Assembly: GCF_021378075.1 (NCBI RefSeq)
Contig: NZ_JAJUOS010000001.1
Coordinates: forward strand, 495,586-559,585
DNA from: Rhodobacter flavimaris
Lineage (GTDB): Bacteria > Pseudomonadota > Alphaproteobacteria > Rhodobacterales > Rhodobacteraceae
Direction: 5' to 3'
DNA: 64,000 nucleotides
Both the position numbers and the translations under genes were made by a program. Below are positions 28,521 to 36,967 of this stretch, in pieces (the stretch's first letter is position 1; each line of letters opens with the position of its first letter). Under the pieces are notes generated by a model that was not told the origin of the DNA, ran no database searches, and saw only the letters and a program-made list of their open reading frames with translations.

Positions 28521-29299
28521 TTGTGCCCCTCCTCGCGCATCATCCGCATGATCTTGCGCTCCAGTTCACTATAGCCGGGCAGCGCAATCACATCCTCCTT
28601 GTTGCGCAGCCGACCGGGCTTGAATAAGGGCGTGATTTCTTCCTTCACGCGGCCCGGATGGCTAGACAAGAAGACGATCTTGTCGGCCAAGAAAATGGCC
28701 TCCTCGATGTCATGGGTGACGATAATCATCGTTGTTCCCGAGGCTTCGGCAACGTCGATCATCAATTCCTGCATCTGCCAGCGGGTCTCGGCATCGAGTG
28801 CGCCAAAGGGCTCGTCCATCAGCAACACTTCGGGCTCATTGGCCAGCGTGCGCGCAATCGCCACCCGCTGACGCATTCCGCCCGACAGCCGAGACGGATA
28901 GGTATCGATGAACTTCGAAAGCCCGACAAGGCCAATGAAACGCTCGGCCCGCGCACGCCGTTCGTCTGCGGGCACACCGTTGATCTTCATGCCGAACTCG
29001 ACGTTCTTGCCCACCGACATCCAGTCGAACGAGCTATATGCCTGAAATACCATGCCGCGTTCGCGCCCCGGCCCCTCGATCGGGGTGTCGTTGAGGAGCA
29101 CAGCGCCTTCGGTTCGAGACTCCAGCCCGGCGACCATGCGCAGGATGGTGGATTTCCCGCTTCCCGATGGCCCGAGCAAGACGCAGATCGATCCTTTTTC
29201 GACCGTGAACGAGACATCGTCCACAGCCGTCAACTCACCGCCTTTTGGCAGGCTGAACACCTTGGAGACATTGCGGATCTTGAGCAGATCTTGGGACAT
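28517..29299 (-). CDS. ABC transporter ATP-binding protein (NitT/TauT type)
   Basis: The 260-residue ATPase of an import system of the nitrate/sulfonate/taurine class. It has Walker A GPSGSGKST, Q-loop FQAYSSFDWMS, signature LSGGMRQRVAIART, Walker B VLLMDEPFGALD and the switch His in VTHDIEEA. The ATG overlaps the permease stop (TGATG). With the permease and binding protein it would import the operon's substrate. Confidence 0.93.
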   Translation of the reverse strand: MSQDLLKIRNVSKVFSLPKGGELTAVDDVSFTVEKGSICVLLGPSGSGKSTILRMVAGLESRTEGAVLLNDTPIEGPGRERGMVFQAYSSFDWMSVGKNVEFGMKINGVPADERRARAERFIGLVGLSKFIDTYPSRLSGGMRQRVAIARTLANEPEVLLMDEPFGALDAETRWQMQELMIDVAEASGTTMIIVTHDIEEAIFLADKIVFLSSHPGRVKEEITPLFKPGRLRNKEDVIALPGYSELERKIMRMMREEGHK

Positions 29300-30114
29300 C
29301 AGCGCTTTTCCTCCAGATAGGGGAAGAGACGGCGGTGCAGGTAGGCAAAGCCAACATCGAAGGCCATCCCCAAGGCGCCGATCACGATAATCCCCGCAAG
29401 GATTTCATCGGTGTGCAGAAAACGGCGCGCCCGCATCATCATTGCACCGATCCCCGTCGTGGAGGCCACGATCTCGGCAATGACGAGATAGGTCCACACC
29501 ACGGCAAGCATCTGCCGCATCGCGATCAGGATATTGGGAAGCACTGCGGGCAACATCACCTGGAACACTGTGACCCAGCGGTTGGCGCCCAAGGTCATTG
29601 CAGTTTCGATGAGCTCCTTTCGGACCTCTCGGGTATGATCAGCGATAAGCGTTACCAAAAAGAAGATCACGCCCAAGAAGAGCAGTGCCAGTTTGGGCGT
29701 CTCACCCGTGCCAAACCACATCAGCAGGATCGGAATGAACGACGGCGCTGGCAGGTATCGCCAGGCCGAGACGAAGGGCGCAATCACCGCGTTGATAGCC
29801 GGGAAGGCCCCCATCGCCACGCCAAGCGGCACGGCGACCGCACAGGCCAGGGCAAATGCAATGAGCACGCGGAAAATCGAGATCATAACATCGCTGCCAA
29901 AATCCTGCTCAGCAAAGAGCCGGATGATAGTCGCAAAGACCTGCCCGGGCGGCGGCACGAGGATCGGGTTCACCCAGCCGAGACTGGACGCTAGAATCCA
30001 GACGCCAAAAAACAGGAACCAGATTCCGAAAGCCGAGATCAGGCCCTGCCTGCGCGAAACGGGCACGCGCACCTGCATCAGGCGGGGCTTTCGCCCCGCG
30101 GGGGCATTCGACAT
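29299..30114 (-). CDS. ABC transporter permease (NitT/TauT type)
   Basis: A 271-residue inner-membrane permease with about six helices and the EAA loop that docks to the ATPase (ELIETAMTLGANRWVTVFQV). It is of the SsuC/TauC family. I chose the ATG at 30114 (MSNAPAGRKP) because GGAGG stands 5 nt upstream. A longer reading would overlap the binding-protein gene and the hairpin at 30132. Confidence 0.92.
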   Translation of the reverse strand: MSNAPAGRKPRLMQVRVPVSRRQGLISAFGIWFLFFGVWILASSLGWVNPILVPPPGQVFATIIRLFAEQDFGSDVMISIFRVLIAFALACAVAVPLGVAMGAFPAINAVIAPFVSAWRYLPAPSFIPILLMWFGTGETPKLALLFLGVIFFLVTLIADHTREVRKELIETAMTLGANRWVTVFQVMLPAVLPNILIAMRQMLAVVWTYLVIAEIVASTTGIGAMMMRARRFLHTDEILAGIIVIGALGMAFDVGFAYLHRRLFPYLEEKR

Positions 30115-30131
30115 GCTTACCTCCGTGGCAT

Positions 30132-30153
30132 CCCCGCGCCTACGGGCGCGGGG
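30132..30153 (-). terminator. Hairpin between binding-protein and permease genes
   Basis: CCCCGCGCC-TACG-GGCGCGGGG forms a 9-bp GC-rich stem with a 4-nt loop, 15 bp after the binding-protein stop. Without a T-run it is more likely a partial terminator or RNA-stability element. Such an element would raise expression of the binding protein over the membrane parts, a common layout in ABC operons. Confidence 0.55.
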
Positions 30154-30167
30154 CAAGACTTTCCGGA

Positions 30168-31217
30168 TCAGTTGGCCGCGAAGGACTGACGATAGCCCTG
30201 CGCAACAAGGTCGCCCATCAGACTGCAATCAATCCCCTGTGCCGGGTCGATGGTGTTCTTCATCAGGCCAAGCTTGATCCACCACTCGTTGGTTAGCGCC
30301 ACCGAACCAGCCATCGAGCCATTCGGCAGACCAAAGGGCGGCTCGCCTTCGAGAACGCCGCAGGTGCGCGCGGATTCGTCGAAGTCGAACATATAGATGC
30401 CACCATCAAGGCTCTTGCCATCGGTCCCGATCACCGCGTTGATGTCGTCGACAGGCCATTGCAGGTAGTCCGCCATCAACGCGTTCGTCTCTGCGACATT
30501 GTCGTGCCAGTAGCCGCGCGCTTCCCATTCGGCCTTAAGTACGGCCAGCGCCGCATCGCGCCGCGAGGCAATGAAGTCCTTGTTCATGTAGAGAGAGTCC
30601 ATGAATATCCCGGTCTTGAGCATGTCCGGGTCCGTCGTGTTCACCACGGATTTCGCCCCCGGCGCCGCTTCGAGAACTTTCAAAATCCACGGCTCGTACA
30701 TATAGGCGGCGGAGAGATCACCCGAGAGCATAGGCCCCACGGCCTCGTCGGCATTGAGGTTGACCCACGTGACATCATCGGGCGCAATCCCCTGCCGATC
30801 GAGCCAGAGCCCCATCAGCAACTGACCGATATAGGCCTGCGGCGCGGCGACCTTCTTGCCCTTGAGCATCTCGGTCTCCATTCCGGCAGCAAGGATCACG
30901 TGATCCACACCATAGGACGGGTTGAGATAGGCAACATTGACCTCGTTCAGGCCCGCATCGACCGCGACCGGCACATAATCCGCCGTGCAGCCGTAGACGT
31001 CTATTTGCCCTGCAGCCAAAGCGGCATGGCCGCCGAGCGGGTCCTCGAAATTGGTAATGTTCAGCTCGTAGCCCGGCAGCAAGTTCTTTTGCTTGGCCAC
31101 TTCAAGCATGGCGTAGCCGGGCCACGACACGCACATCCCGACATTAATGGTTTCGGCGGCGCTGGCAGCACCCGCGCCCAGTACAGCGGTGGCAAGCGCA
31201 ACGGTCAGTTTCTTCAT
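30168..31217 (-). CDS. ABC transporter substrate-binding protein (NitT/TauT type)
   Basis: The 349-residue periplasmic binding protein starts with a signal peptide (MKKLTVALATAVLGAGAASA, cleavage after ASA). The mature part begins ETINVGMCVSWPGYAMLEVA, as in SsuA/NMT1-like proteins that bind small amine, sulfonate or pyrimidine-like ligands. The aromatic residues WPGY and MYEPWI could form the ligand pocket. It is the first gene of the operon and the one nearest the TetR operator. The ligand is unknown; a guanidino or amide compound is inferred from the downstream enzymes. Confidence 0.9.
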   Translation of the reverse strand: MKKLTVALATAVLGAGAASAAETINVGMCVSWPGYAMLEVAKQKNLLPGYELNITNFEDPLGGHAALAAGQIDVYGCTADYVPVAVDAGLNEVNVAYLNPSYGVDHVILAAGMETEMLKGKKVAAPQAYIGQLLMGLWLDRQGIAPDDVTWVNLNADEAVGPMLSGDLSAAYMYEPWILKVLEAAPGAKSVVNTTDPDMLKTGIFMDSLYMNKDFIASRRDAALAVLKAEWEARGYWHDNVAETNALMADYLQWPVDDINAVIGTDGKSLDGGIYMFDFDESARTCGVLEGEPPFGLPNGSMAGSVALTNEWWIKLGLMKNTIDPAQGIDCSLMGDLVAQGYRQSFAAN

Positions 31218-31305
31218 CTGTGGGCTCCCTGACGATCTTTGTCTTGTTCTTCGATTCGTGAGTGGTGGTGAGGTGAGTGGTGGTGACTTGCACAAACCAT
31301 ACGCC

Positions 31306-31336
31306 GCAAAAACTTTTAGTCTACTAAAAATTTTGC
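31306..31336. promoter_or_regulatory. TetR-type operator palindrome
   Basis: The 31-bp near-perfect palindrome has arms GCAAAAACTTTTAGT (31306-31320) and ACTAAAAATTTTGC (31323-31336) around CT. The inner TTTTAGT/ACTAAAA is exact. It lies in the 158-bp divergent region between the binding-protein gene and the TetR gene, the classic position for autoregulation and operon repression. Confidence 0.75.
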
Positions 31337-31375
31337 ATCGTTAAATTTTGATTGCATTTCTCTCCGAGGGACGAA

Positions 31376-32014
31376 ATGATGCCAGGCATGTCAGCACAAC
31401 AGCCCACCAGCCTCCGCGAACGGCAAAAGGAAGACCGCAAGGCCCGCATCATCGCGGCCGCCAAAAGCCTCTTCATCAAGTCCGGTCTTGAAAAGATCAC
31501 CATTGAAGGCATTGCCGAAATCGCCGGGGTATCCAGCGTAACGGTCCACAATTACTACGGAACCAAGTCGGGCGTATTGCTGGCGCTCGTGGCCGAAAGC
31601 GACCGGGAACTCCTAGCAACATTCGACGCAACCCTTGTGGGTAAAGCTGACAATCTCACCGACCTGATCGAGAGATTTTTCACCCTGATCTGCGAACACA
31701 CGCAGACACACCTCGACAAGGCGATCTGGCGGCAGGTGATATCGGCTTCGATCTGCGGAGTGGAGCCGCGCTTTGGCAAATTGTACCACGAACTCGACAA
31801 CCGACTTGCCTCGACACTGATTGCCGAAATCGAGAGGCTCAAAGACGAAGGTCGGGTGCCTGAGGCTGTGAACTCGACCCATCTCGGCTGGGCGCTGTTC
31901 AACCTTCAGAATGCGCGCTTCATCGAGTTCATCTCTTCCGATGATACCGATCAGGAACGCTGCCTGCTAAACCTGAGCCATGATCTGGGCGCCCTGCTGC
32001 CATTCATGGCCTGA
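31376..32014 (+). CDS. TetR/AcrR family transcriptional regulator
   Basis: A 212-residue TetR repressor: helix-turn-helix ITIEGIAEIAGVSSVTVHNYYGTK at about 43-66, followed by an all-helical ligand domain. ATG at 31376 follows GAGGGA. It is transcribed away from the guanidino/SDR operon with the palindrome at 31306-31336 between them. It is therefore likely a repressor of the operon that is released by a pathway metabolite. Confidence 0.88.
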   Translation: MMPGMSAQQPTSLRERQKEDRKARIIAAAKSLFIKSGLEKITIEGIAEIAGVSSVTVHNYYGTKSGVLLALVAESDRELLATFDATLVGKADNLTDLIERFFTLICEHTQTHLDKAIWRQVISASICGVEPRFGKLYHELDNRLASTLIAEIERLKDEGRVPEAVNSTHLGWALFNLQNARFIEFISSDDTDQERCLLNLSHDLGALLPFMA

Positions 32015-32175
32015 TCTCCTCTTCTGCCCCCTGAAAATCGGCACCAAGGCCCATGGCCTAAATGGCAAGTCGCAGCTTGTCGCCGATTGCGCTATATTGG
32101 AGCAGGCGGAGAATACCGCGACAATGGCAATGCCATGGCAAGAAACCCCGAAAACTAACCGGGAGGAGCTAAGCC

Positions 32176-33594
32176 ATGACTATGTTAAAATCACTCCAAG
32201 GAACAATTCAGACAGTCGATGAAGCCGCGGTTGCGGCCTTGGCTTCCGCACTGCGCGGAGGCGTGTTTACCGACGGAAGCCCCGAGTACGACGAGGGCCG
32301 ATCACTCTGGAATGCGATGGTGGACCGCAAGCCGGGAATCGTGATCCGCGCAAAGGGAACTTCCGACGTTCAGAAAGCGGTCAATTTTGCTCGGGAAAAT
32401 GGCCTCTTGATTGCCGTCCGCTCCGGGGGCCATCAGATCGCCGGGCACGCGGTCGCCGAGGACGCGCTTCTCCTTGACCTGTCGCACATGAACTCGGTCC
32501 GCGTGAACAGGGCAGAGAAAACGGTTCGGGTCGAGCCAGGGGCGACCTTGGGAGATATCGATCGCGAAACGCAGGTCCACGGGCTCGCACTTCCTGTCGG
32601 GATCAATTCGACCACCGGGATCTCCGGGCTCACGCTTGGCGGCGGCTTTGGATGGCTCACGCGCAAGTATGGCATGACCATCGACAACCTGATCTCGGTC
32701 GATATCGTGACGGCAGATGGCAAGATACTGATCGCAAGCGAGGATGAGAACGCAGACCTTTTCTGGGCCATCCGGGGTGGAGGCGGCAACTTCGGAGTCG
32801 TCACCTCATTTGAGTTCGAAGTTCACGACATCGGCTCGGAGGTCCTGTCCGGCCTAATAGTTCACCCGATCGAGGCGGCACCTGACCTGCTGCAGGCTTA
32901 CCGTAAGATCGCCGACACGGCCCCAGACGAGTTAACGGTCTGGGTGGTGCTTAGGAAAGCCCCACCCCTGCCGTTCCTGCCCGAAGAATGGCATGGTCGC
33001 CCTGTTCTTGTCTTTGCCGCCTGCTACGCTGGCGATCTTGCCAAAGGCGAAGGGGCGCTAGCCGGGTTGCGCGCTCTGGGAGAGCCAATTGCCGATGTGA
33101 TCGGCCCGACGCCTTATATCGGCTGGCAGTCCGCCTTTGATCCTTTGCTGACGCCAGGAATGCGCAACTACTGGAAAAGCCATGACTTCAAGGGACTGCC
33201 AGAAGAGGCCGTTACAACGCTACTGAGCGCCATCGAAACCTTACCCGACCCGAATTGCGAGGTGTTCATCGCGCATGTCGGCGGCGCAATGGCACGCGTC
33301 CCCACAGAGAGCACTGCCTATCCAGAGCGGGCGTCGCACTTCATCATGAACGTGCATACGCGCTGGCAAAACCCCTCGGGCGACGCTGCGTGCATTGGTT
33401 GGGCGCGCGAGTTGTTCAATGAGATGGCGCCCTACGCTACCGGGAGCGCCTACATCAACTTCATGCCCGACGATGAGGCAGATCGCGTCGCAGGGGTTTA
33501 CGGAGCAAACATGACGAAACTCGGACAGGTCAAGGCCAGGTACGATCCCGATAACCTGTTCCGGGTAAATCACAACATCGCACCAAACACTTAG
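32176..33594 (+). CDS. FAD-linked oxidase, berberine-bridge-enzyme-like
   Basis: A 472-residue FAD-binding PCMH-type oxidoreductase. The N-terminal FAD domain has RSGGHQIAGHAV, whose His is the usual covalent FAD attachment site. It also has INSTTGISGLTLGGGFGWL, where a second, cysteinyl attachment is absent. The BBE C-terminal motif YDPDNLFRVNHNI is present. Relatives oxidise alcohols, sugars or cyclic amines (for example 6-hydroxynicotine). No signal peptide is seen. GGGAGGAG precedes the ATG. The substrate is unknown, and a link to the TetR operon is possible but not shown. Confidence 0.88.
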   Translation: MTMLKSLQGTIQTVDEAAVAALASALRGGVFTDGSPEYDEGRSLWNAMVDRKPGIVIRAKGTSDVQKAVNFARENGLLIAVRSGGHQIAGHAVAEDALLLDLSHMNSVRVNRAEKTVRVEPGATLGDIDRETQVHGLALPVGINSTTGISGLTLGGGFGWLTRKYGMTIDNLISVDIVTADGKILIASEDENADLFWAIRGGGGNFGVVTSFEFEVHDIGSEVLSGLIVHPIEAAPDLLQAYRKIADTAPDELTVWVVLRKAPPLPFLPEEWHGRPVLVFAACYAGDLAKGEGALAGLRALGEPIADVIGPTPYIGWQSAFDPLLTPGMRNYWKSHDFKGLPEEAVTTLLSAIETLPDPNCEVFIAHVGGAMARVPTESTAYPERASHFIMNVHTRWQNPSGDAACIGWARELFNEMAPYATGSAYINFMPDDEADRVAGVYGANMTKLGQVKARYDPDNLFRVNHNIAPNT

Positions 33595-33649
33595 TCGGAA
33601 TCGAACGGACGGGCCGCAAAGACCGTCCAAGACAACAAGGGAGAAACGC

Positions 33650-33982
33650 ATGTCTATGTTCGAAAAGGTCGCCAAAGCGACAGAGGAGCGCGACGCGAAT
33701 GCCTACGCCGAGCTGCTGGCCGAGAACTTTGTCTTTGTTCGGCATCAGAACGGCACCCAGATGAACAAGTCCGAGACGGTCGCGATGCTCGAAAGGATGA
33801 TGTCTTCGGGTGGCGCTAATATGGGGCAACGTCGGTGTGTCTACGAGAACGGCGATATCTTGGTCTTGCATTCCATCAACGACTACCCGGATGGCACGCG
33901 CGAGGCAGTTCTGTCCGCATACTCGCTCAAAGACGGTAAAATCCTCCGACTGGAAACTGGCGCGACCGCACTTCCAACTTAA
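33650..33982 (+). CDS. NTF2-like (SnoaL-type) small protein
   Basis: A 110-residue protein of cone-shaped NTF2-like fold, judged from an N-terminal helix with RDANAYAELLAENFVFVRH and following strands. Such proteins bind or isomerise small ligands, and many have no known role. It follows the flavin oxidase by 55 bp with AAGGGAG before the ATG, so both are likely cotranscribed. Confidence 0.65.
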   Translation: MSMFEKVAKATEERDANAYAELLAENFVFVRHQNGTQMNKSETVAMLERMMSSGGANMGQRRCVYENGDILVLHSINDYPDGTREAVLSAYSLKDGKILRLETGATALPT

Positions 33983-34079
33983 CAGCCGATGGGGTCAGAC
34001 GAACCCCTGCCCATCTCAGTTTCGGTCCAGATGCGAGAATTCACGGTCGGGCCCTATTTGTCGGCTTATGGTCGACGTC

Positions 34080-34300
34080 GCGGCACAGGTAGTGGCGCTC
34101 GCCGTTGATCTTCACAAAGATCTCGTCGAGATGCCATTTCCAGCCGCTCGATTTCATCCCCTCTATCCGACGTATTCTGATCTCCGAGGCGAACATCGGT
34201 CTAAACCGATTCCACCAAAATCGGACTGTCTCATGGCAGACATCGATGCCCCGCTCGTGCAGCAGATCCTCGACCTTCTGCGGCGAAAGTGGGAACCCTC
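34080..34300 (-). pseudogene. IS6-family transposase fragment
   Basis: The minus strand still reads KVEDLLHERGIDVCHETVRF and WHLDEIFVKINGERHY, which match residues about 34-100 of the intact transposase. Both ends are lost. On the right it fuses in frame with the acyltransferase remnant near 34300. It marks the left border of the copper island. No other feature was seen in 33983-34080. Confidence 0.8.
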
Positions 34301-34920
34301 GCTCGCGCTTCTTCAACGATACGTTCGAGAGGCCATACTGGGTCAACGCGGAATGCCTCGCCGAAGCTGACCGCCCCGGGAGCATGACGCGGCCAACGCG
34401 CACCTTTGGGCAGAACGTCATGGCCGCCGGTCACTCCAACCGGAACGACCGATAGATCGAGGCCGACGGCCAGCAGTCCGATCCCGCTCTTAAACGGCTG
34501 GAGGCTTCCGTTGGGTGATCGCGAGCCTTCTGGATAGATCAATATGGACCATCCTTTGTCAGCCAGTTCGCCGCAGTGCCCAAAGCTGGCCGCCACATTT
34601 CCGGAGCGCGAAAATGCAAAAGCATTCAGCGCCATCGAGGCGAGCCTTCCCAGCATCGGACTAGCAAAGAAATAGTCCGCCGCCGCGGCGACTGCCGTTC
34701 GACCGCGCAACGAGGCGGGAAGTGCGCGCAAAATTGACAGTGTGTCTACGTGGCTCGCATGATTTGCCACGATCAAAACAGCCCCTGTCAACGACGAAAG
34801 CCGATCGCTTCCCTCGACGTGGAAGGGGCGGCAGTAATGGCCATGGAGCGGAAAGAGCAGCCACCGTTTCTTTGACCGCTGAGGATGAAATCTCAGAGGC
34901 CCGTGCAAGGACTGTTGCAC
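34300..34920 (-). pseudogene. Truncated PlsC-type lysophospholipid acyltransferase
   Basis: Residues match the PlsC domain found alone or at the end of acyl-AMP ligase fusions: VANHASHVDT (the HX4D acyltransferase motif), FAFSRSG and IYPEGSRSPNGSLQPFKSGIG. The natural C-terminus is cut by IS6 debris near 34300. A GTG at 34920 with AGGA upstream could be the start; the N-terminus is then short. It would be transcribed leftward from the region holding the CueR operator, so it may once have been copper-controlled. The gene is probably non-functional, though the catalytic half is intact. Confidence 0.65.
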
Positions 34921-34930
34921 GAAAATCCTG

Positions 34931-34952
34931 TTGACCCTCCAATGATGGGAAG
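34931..34952 (+). promoter_or_regulatory. CueR operator upstream of cueR
   Basis: TTGACCCTCCAATGATGGGAAG is nearly identical to the operators at 41249 and 41108 (reverse). TTGACC would be the -35 element, and the imperfect dyad lies between -35 and -10, as in MerR-family promoters with long spacers. It lies 52 bp before the cueR ATG and just upstream of the truncated acyltransferase on the other strand. Confidence 0.8.
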
Positions 34953-35003
34953 GTGCAGAAAGGATTCGATCCCGACATCCCGGGACTAGAAGGGAGCCAC
35001 GCG

Positions 35004-35456
35004 ATGAATATTGGTGAAGCCTCGAAAGCAACCGGCATCTCGGTAAAGATGCTGCGCTACTACGAAGAGATCGGTCTCGTCAGACCGGCACTACGGGCCT
35101 ATTCGGGCTACCGCGTCTACTCGGAAAAGAACATCGCGATGCTTCGTTTCGTGCGGCGGGCCCGCGATCTCGGGTTCCAGGTTAAGCAGATCGCTTCCCT
35201 TCTGGATCTCTGGCAGGACGGAAGCCGCGCCAGCGCGGATGTGAAAGCGCTGGCCCTCGACCACGTTCGCGAACTGGAGCAGCGTCGGCGGGAGCTTGAT
35301 GAGATGATCGGCACGCTGCAGCACCTGGCTCTTCACTGCCATGGCGACAGCCGACCCGACTGCCCGATCCTGACCGGCCTGAGCACCGAGGATGAAGCGA
35401 CACCCAAGCCGGGGCGCAAGAAGGCCCCGCGCCGAAGCTTTGCCGTAGCCGGCTGA
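35004..35456 (+). CDS. cueR: Copper efflux regulator CueR (MerR family)
   Basis: CueR senses Cu(I) and untwists long-spacer promoters of copper-export genes. The 150-residue protein has the MerR helix-turn-helix (MNIGEASKATGISVKMLRYY), a dimer coiled coil (80-108) and the metal loop with Cys112 and Cys120 (HCHGDSRPDC). These are the same positions and spacing as in E. coli CueR. A basic tail (about 130-150) is extra. I chose ATG 35004 over the upstream GTG because it fits the family start. Confidence 0.93.
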   Translation: MNIGEASKATGISVKMLRYYEEIGLVRPALRAYSGYRVYSEKNIAMLRFVRRARDLGFQVKQIASLLDLWQDGSRASADVKALALDHVRELEQRRRELDEMIGTLQHLALHCHGDSRPDCPILTGLSTEDEATPKPGRKKAPRRSFAVAG

Positions 35457-35528
35457 TGGTTGTCAGGCATTGGGCCCGCCCTCGGTCAGGACGCTGGCAG
35501 TCGATTTTCAATCCCCGGAGGGAAGACC

Positions 35529-35825
35529 ATGATCGGAAGGATTTGGACAACACGTGTCGACGAGCTGCGCACCCTCGAATAAGAGGCGTTCGCCAGAGAG
35601 ATCTCGCTGCCGATGTTCCGTCAGCAGCCCGGATTTCTTGGTGTCGCCATGATGCACCGCGGTGAGGACTGTGTGGTGCTGACCCTTTGGCGTGATGCGG
35701 AGTTGGCAGCGGCACTCGCAAGATCCGCCTCCTGCACCCGGACCGTCAGCGAGATCGATGCCGCGGGGTTCCTTCAAGGCGAGCAGACTCTGGAGACCTA
35801 CGAGGTTAACCTGCTCGCCGACTAG
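35529..35825 (+). pseudogene. Antibiotic-biosynthesis-monooxygenase-like protein with an in-frame stop
   Basis: From ATG 35529 the frame reads MIGRIWTTRVDELRTLE, then TAA (35580-35582), then continues without shift (EAFAREISLPMFRQQPGFLG ... YEVNLLAD) to 35825. Together this is about 98 residues of an ABM-type ferredoxin-like fold (small heme or quinone monooxygenase-like). A single nonsense change explains the break. A shorter product starting within the second part is conceivable, but it would lack the first strand. Confidence 0.65.
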
Positions 35826-35935
35826 CCGACATAAGGCGCGCACTTCCAGTAAGCGCCCGGACGGCTCAAAGTCATGACCAAGAGACGACGTGCCACGAGG
35901 ATACCTCCGTCGTCGCACGTCGCTCTTCCTGCGTC

Positions 35936-36967
35936 TTAACTGGCGGCTCCGACGTCTCTGACCCCGGCTGCATTCTCGGGCGTAAAGAACACGTCGGCGT
36001 GCAGATCAGCCGGCTGAAGACCGGACGCCAGAACGACTTCCGTCAAGGCGTCGATCATCACCGGAGGTCCGGCGGTATAGACCTTCCAGCCGTCCAGATC
36101 CTGCAGGTCCGCGCGGACGGCGGCATGCAGAAATCCGGTGCGCCTGTCTGTAGGCGCCGACGGAGCCGACAGTACGGGCGTCACGGTCATGTTGCCATGC
36201 TGTGCCGCGAGGGCGGCCAGTTGGTCGAGACCATAAAGATCGCGCTCGTCCCGCCCTCCGACATAGACGCGGATGGGCTGGCGCATGCCCTGAGACAAAG
36301 CGCTTTCCAGGATCGACAGGATCGGCGCCAGACCGGAGCCGCCGGCCACGGCGAGGATCGGACCAGTATGCCCGGTCCGCAAATGCGCCGAGCCGCGGGG
36401 GCCAGCGATGCGGAGGCGATCTCCAACTCGCAGTCGGCCATGGATTGCCGTCGAGGTTCGCCCATCGGGCACGCGCCGGACGTGGAACTCCAGCACGTCG
36501 GCACCCGGCGGGTTCGCCATCGAGTAGTCGCGTGCAGGCACGCCCGGCAGCTTGAGTGTCGCGTATTGGCCGGGCGCGATCAGCAGCGGTGCGCCGTCCA
36601 CCCGGAGCCGCAGGCGCAGGATATCGTGCGTGAGAATCTCGGTGCCGACGACTTCCGCCGACATTTCGCGGATGGGGTGGCTGACGGCGTGCTCATCCTC
36701 CAGCCACGCCAGGCTCACCGTACCCTTCGGCACAGCGCGGCAGGGCAGGATCAGGCCGGCGTCGCGTTCCTCGGGGGGCAACGCGAAGCGCGAATGATCG
36801 AGAAGTTCAACCTTGCCGCTTGCGAGGCGCGACTTGCAATTTCCGCAACGGCCGGACTTGCAGCCGTGCGGGTAGTCGATGCCTTCGGCCAGAGCGGCCG
36901 AGAGGATCGTGTGGCCGTCCGGCACCGAAATGGTCCGGCCGATGTTGAGAAGGGTAACGTCATGCAT
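35936..36967 (-). CDS. 2Fe-2S ferredoxin/FAD/NAD(P)H oxidoreductase
   Basis: A 343-residue electron-transfer reductase like those serving ring-hydroxylating oxygenases. It has an N-terminal plant-type ferredoxin (CKSGRCGNC plus CRA, residues about 34-72), an FAD domain with RDYSMAN (about 165) and an NAD domain with GGSGLAP (about 228). The start at 36967 is favoured by GGAG 8 nt upstream. It overlaps the MFS gene by 8 bp and is part of the leftward copper-island transcript. No oxygenase partner is present, so its role could be Cu(II) or other metal reduction, but that is inference. Confidence 0.82.
   Translation of the reverse strand: MHDVTLLNIGRTISVPDGHTILSAALAEGIDYPHGCKSGRCGNCKSRLASGKVELLDHSRFALPPEERDAGLILPCRAVPKGTVSLAWLEDEHAVSHPIREMSAEVVGTEILTHDILRLRLRVDGAPLLIAPGQYATLKLPGVPARDYSMANPPGADVLEFHVRRVPDGRTSTAIHGRLRVGDRLRIAGPRGSAHLRTGHTGPILAVAGGSGLAPILSILESALSQGMRQPIRVYVGGRDERDLYGLDQLAALAAQHGNMTVTPVLSAPSAPTDRRTGFLHAAVRADLQDLDGWKVYTAGPPVMIDALTEVVLASGLQPADLHADVFFTPENAAGVRDVGAAS

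Noticed and set aside
34231..35031. 266-codon frame as one intact acyltransferase gene
   Set aside because: Its right end runs into cueR and its operator, and its left end is transposase sequence read out of frame. Only the middle is PlsC, so it is listed as a truncated gene.
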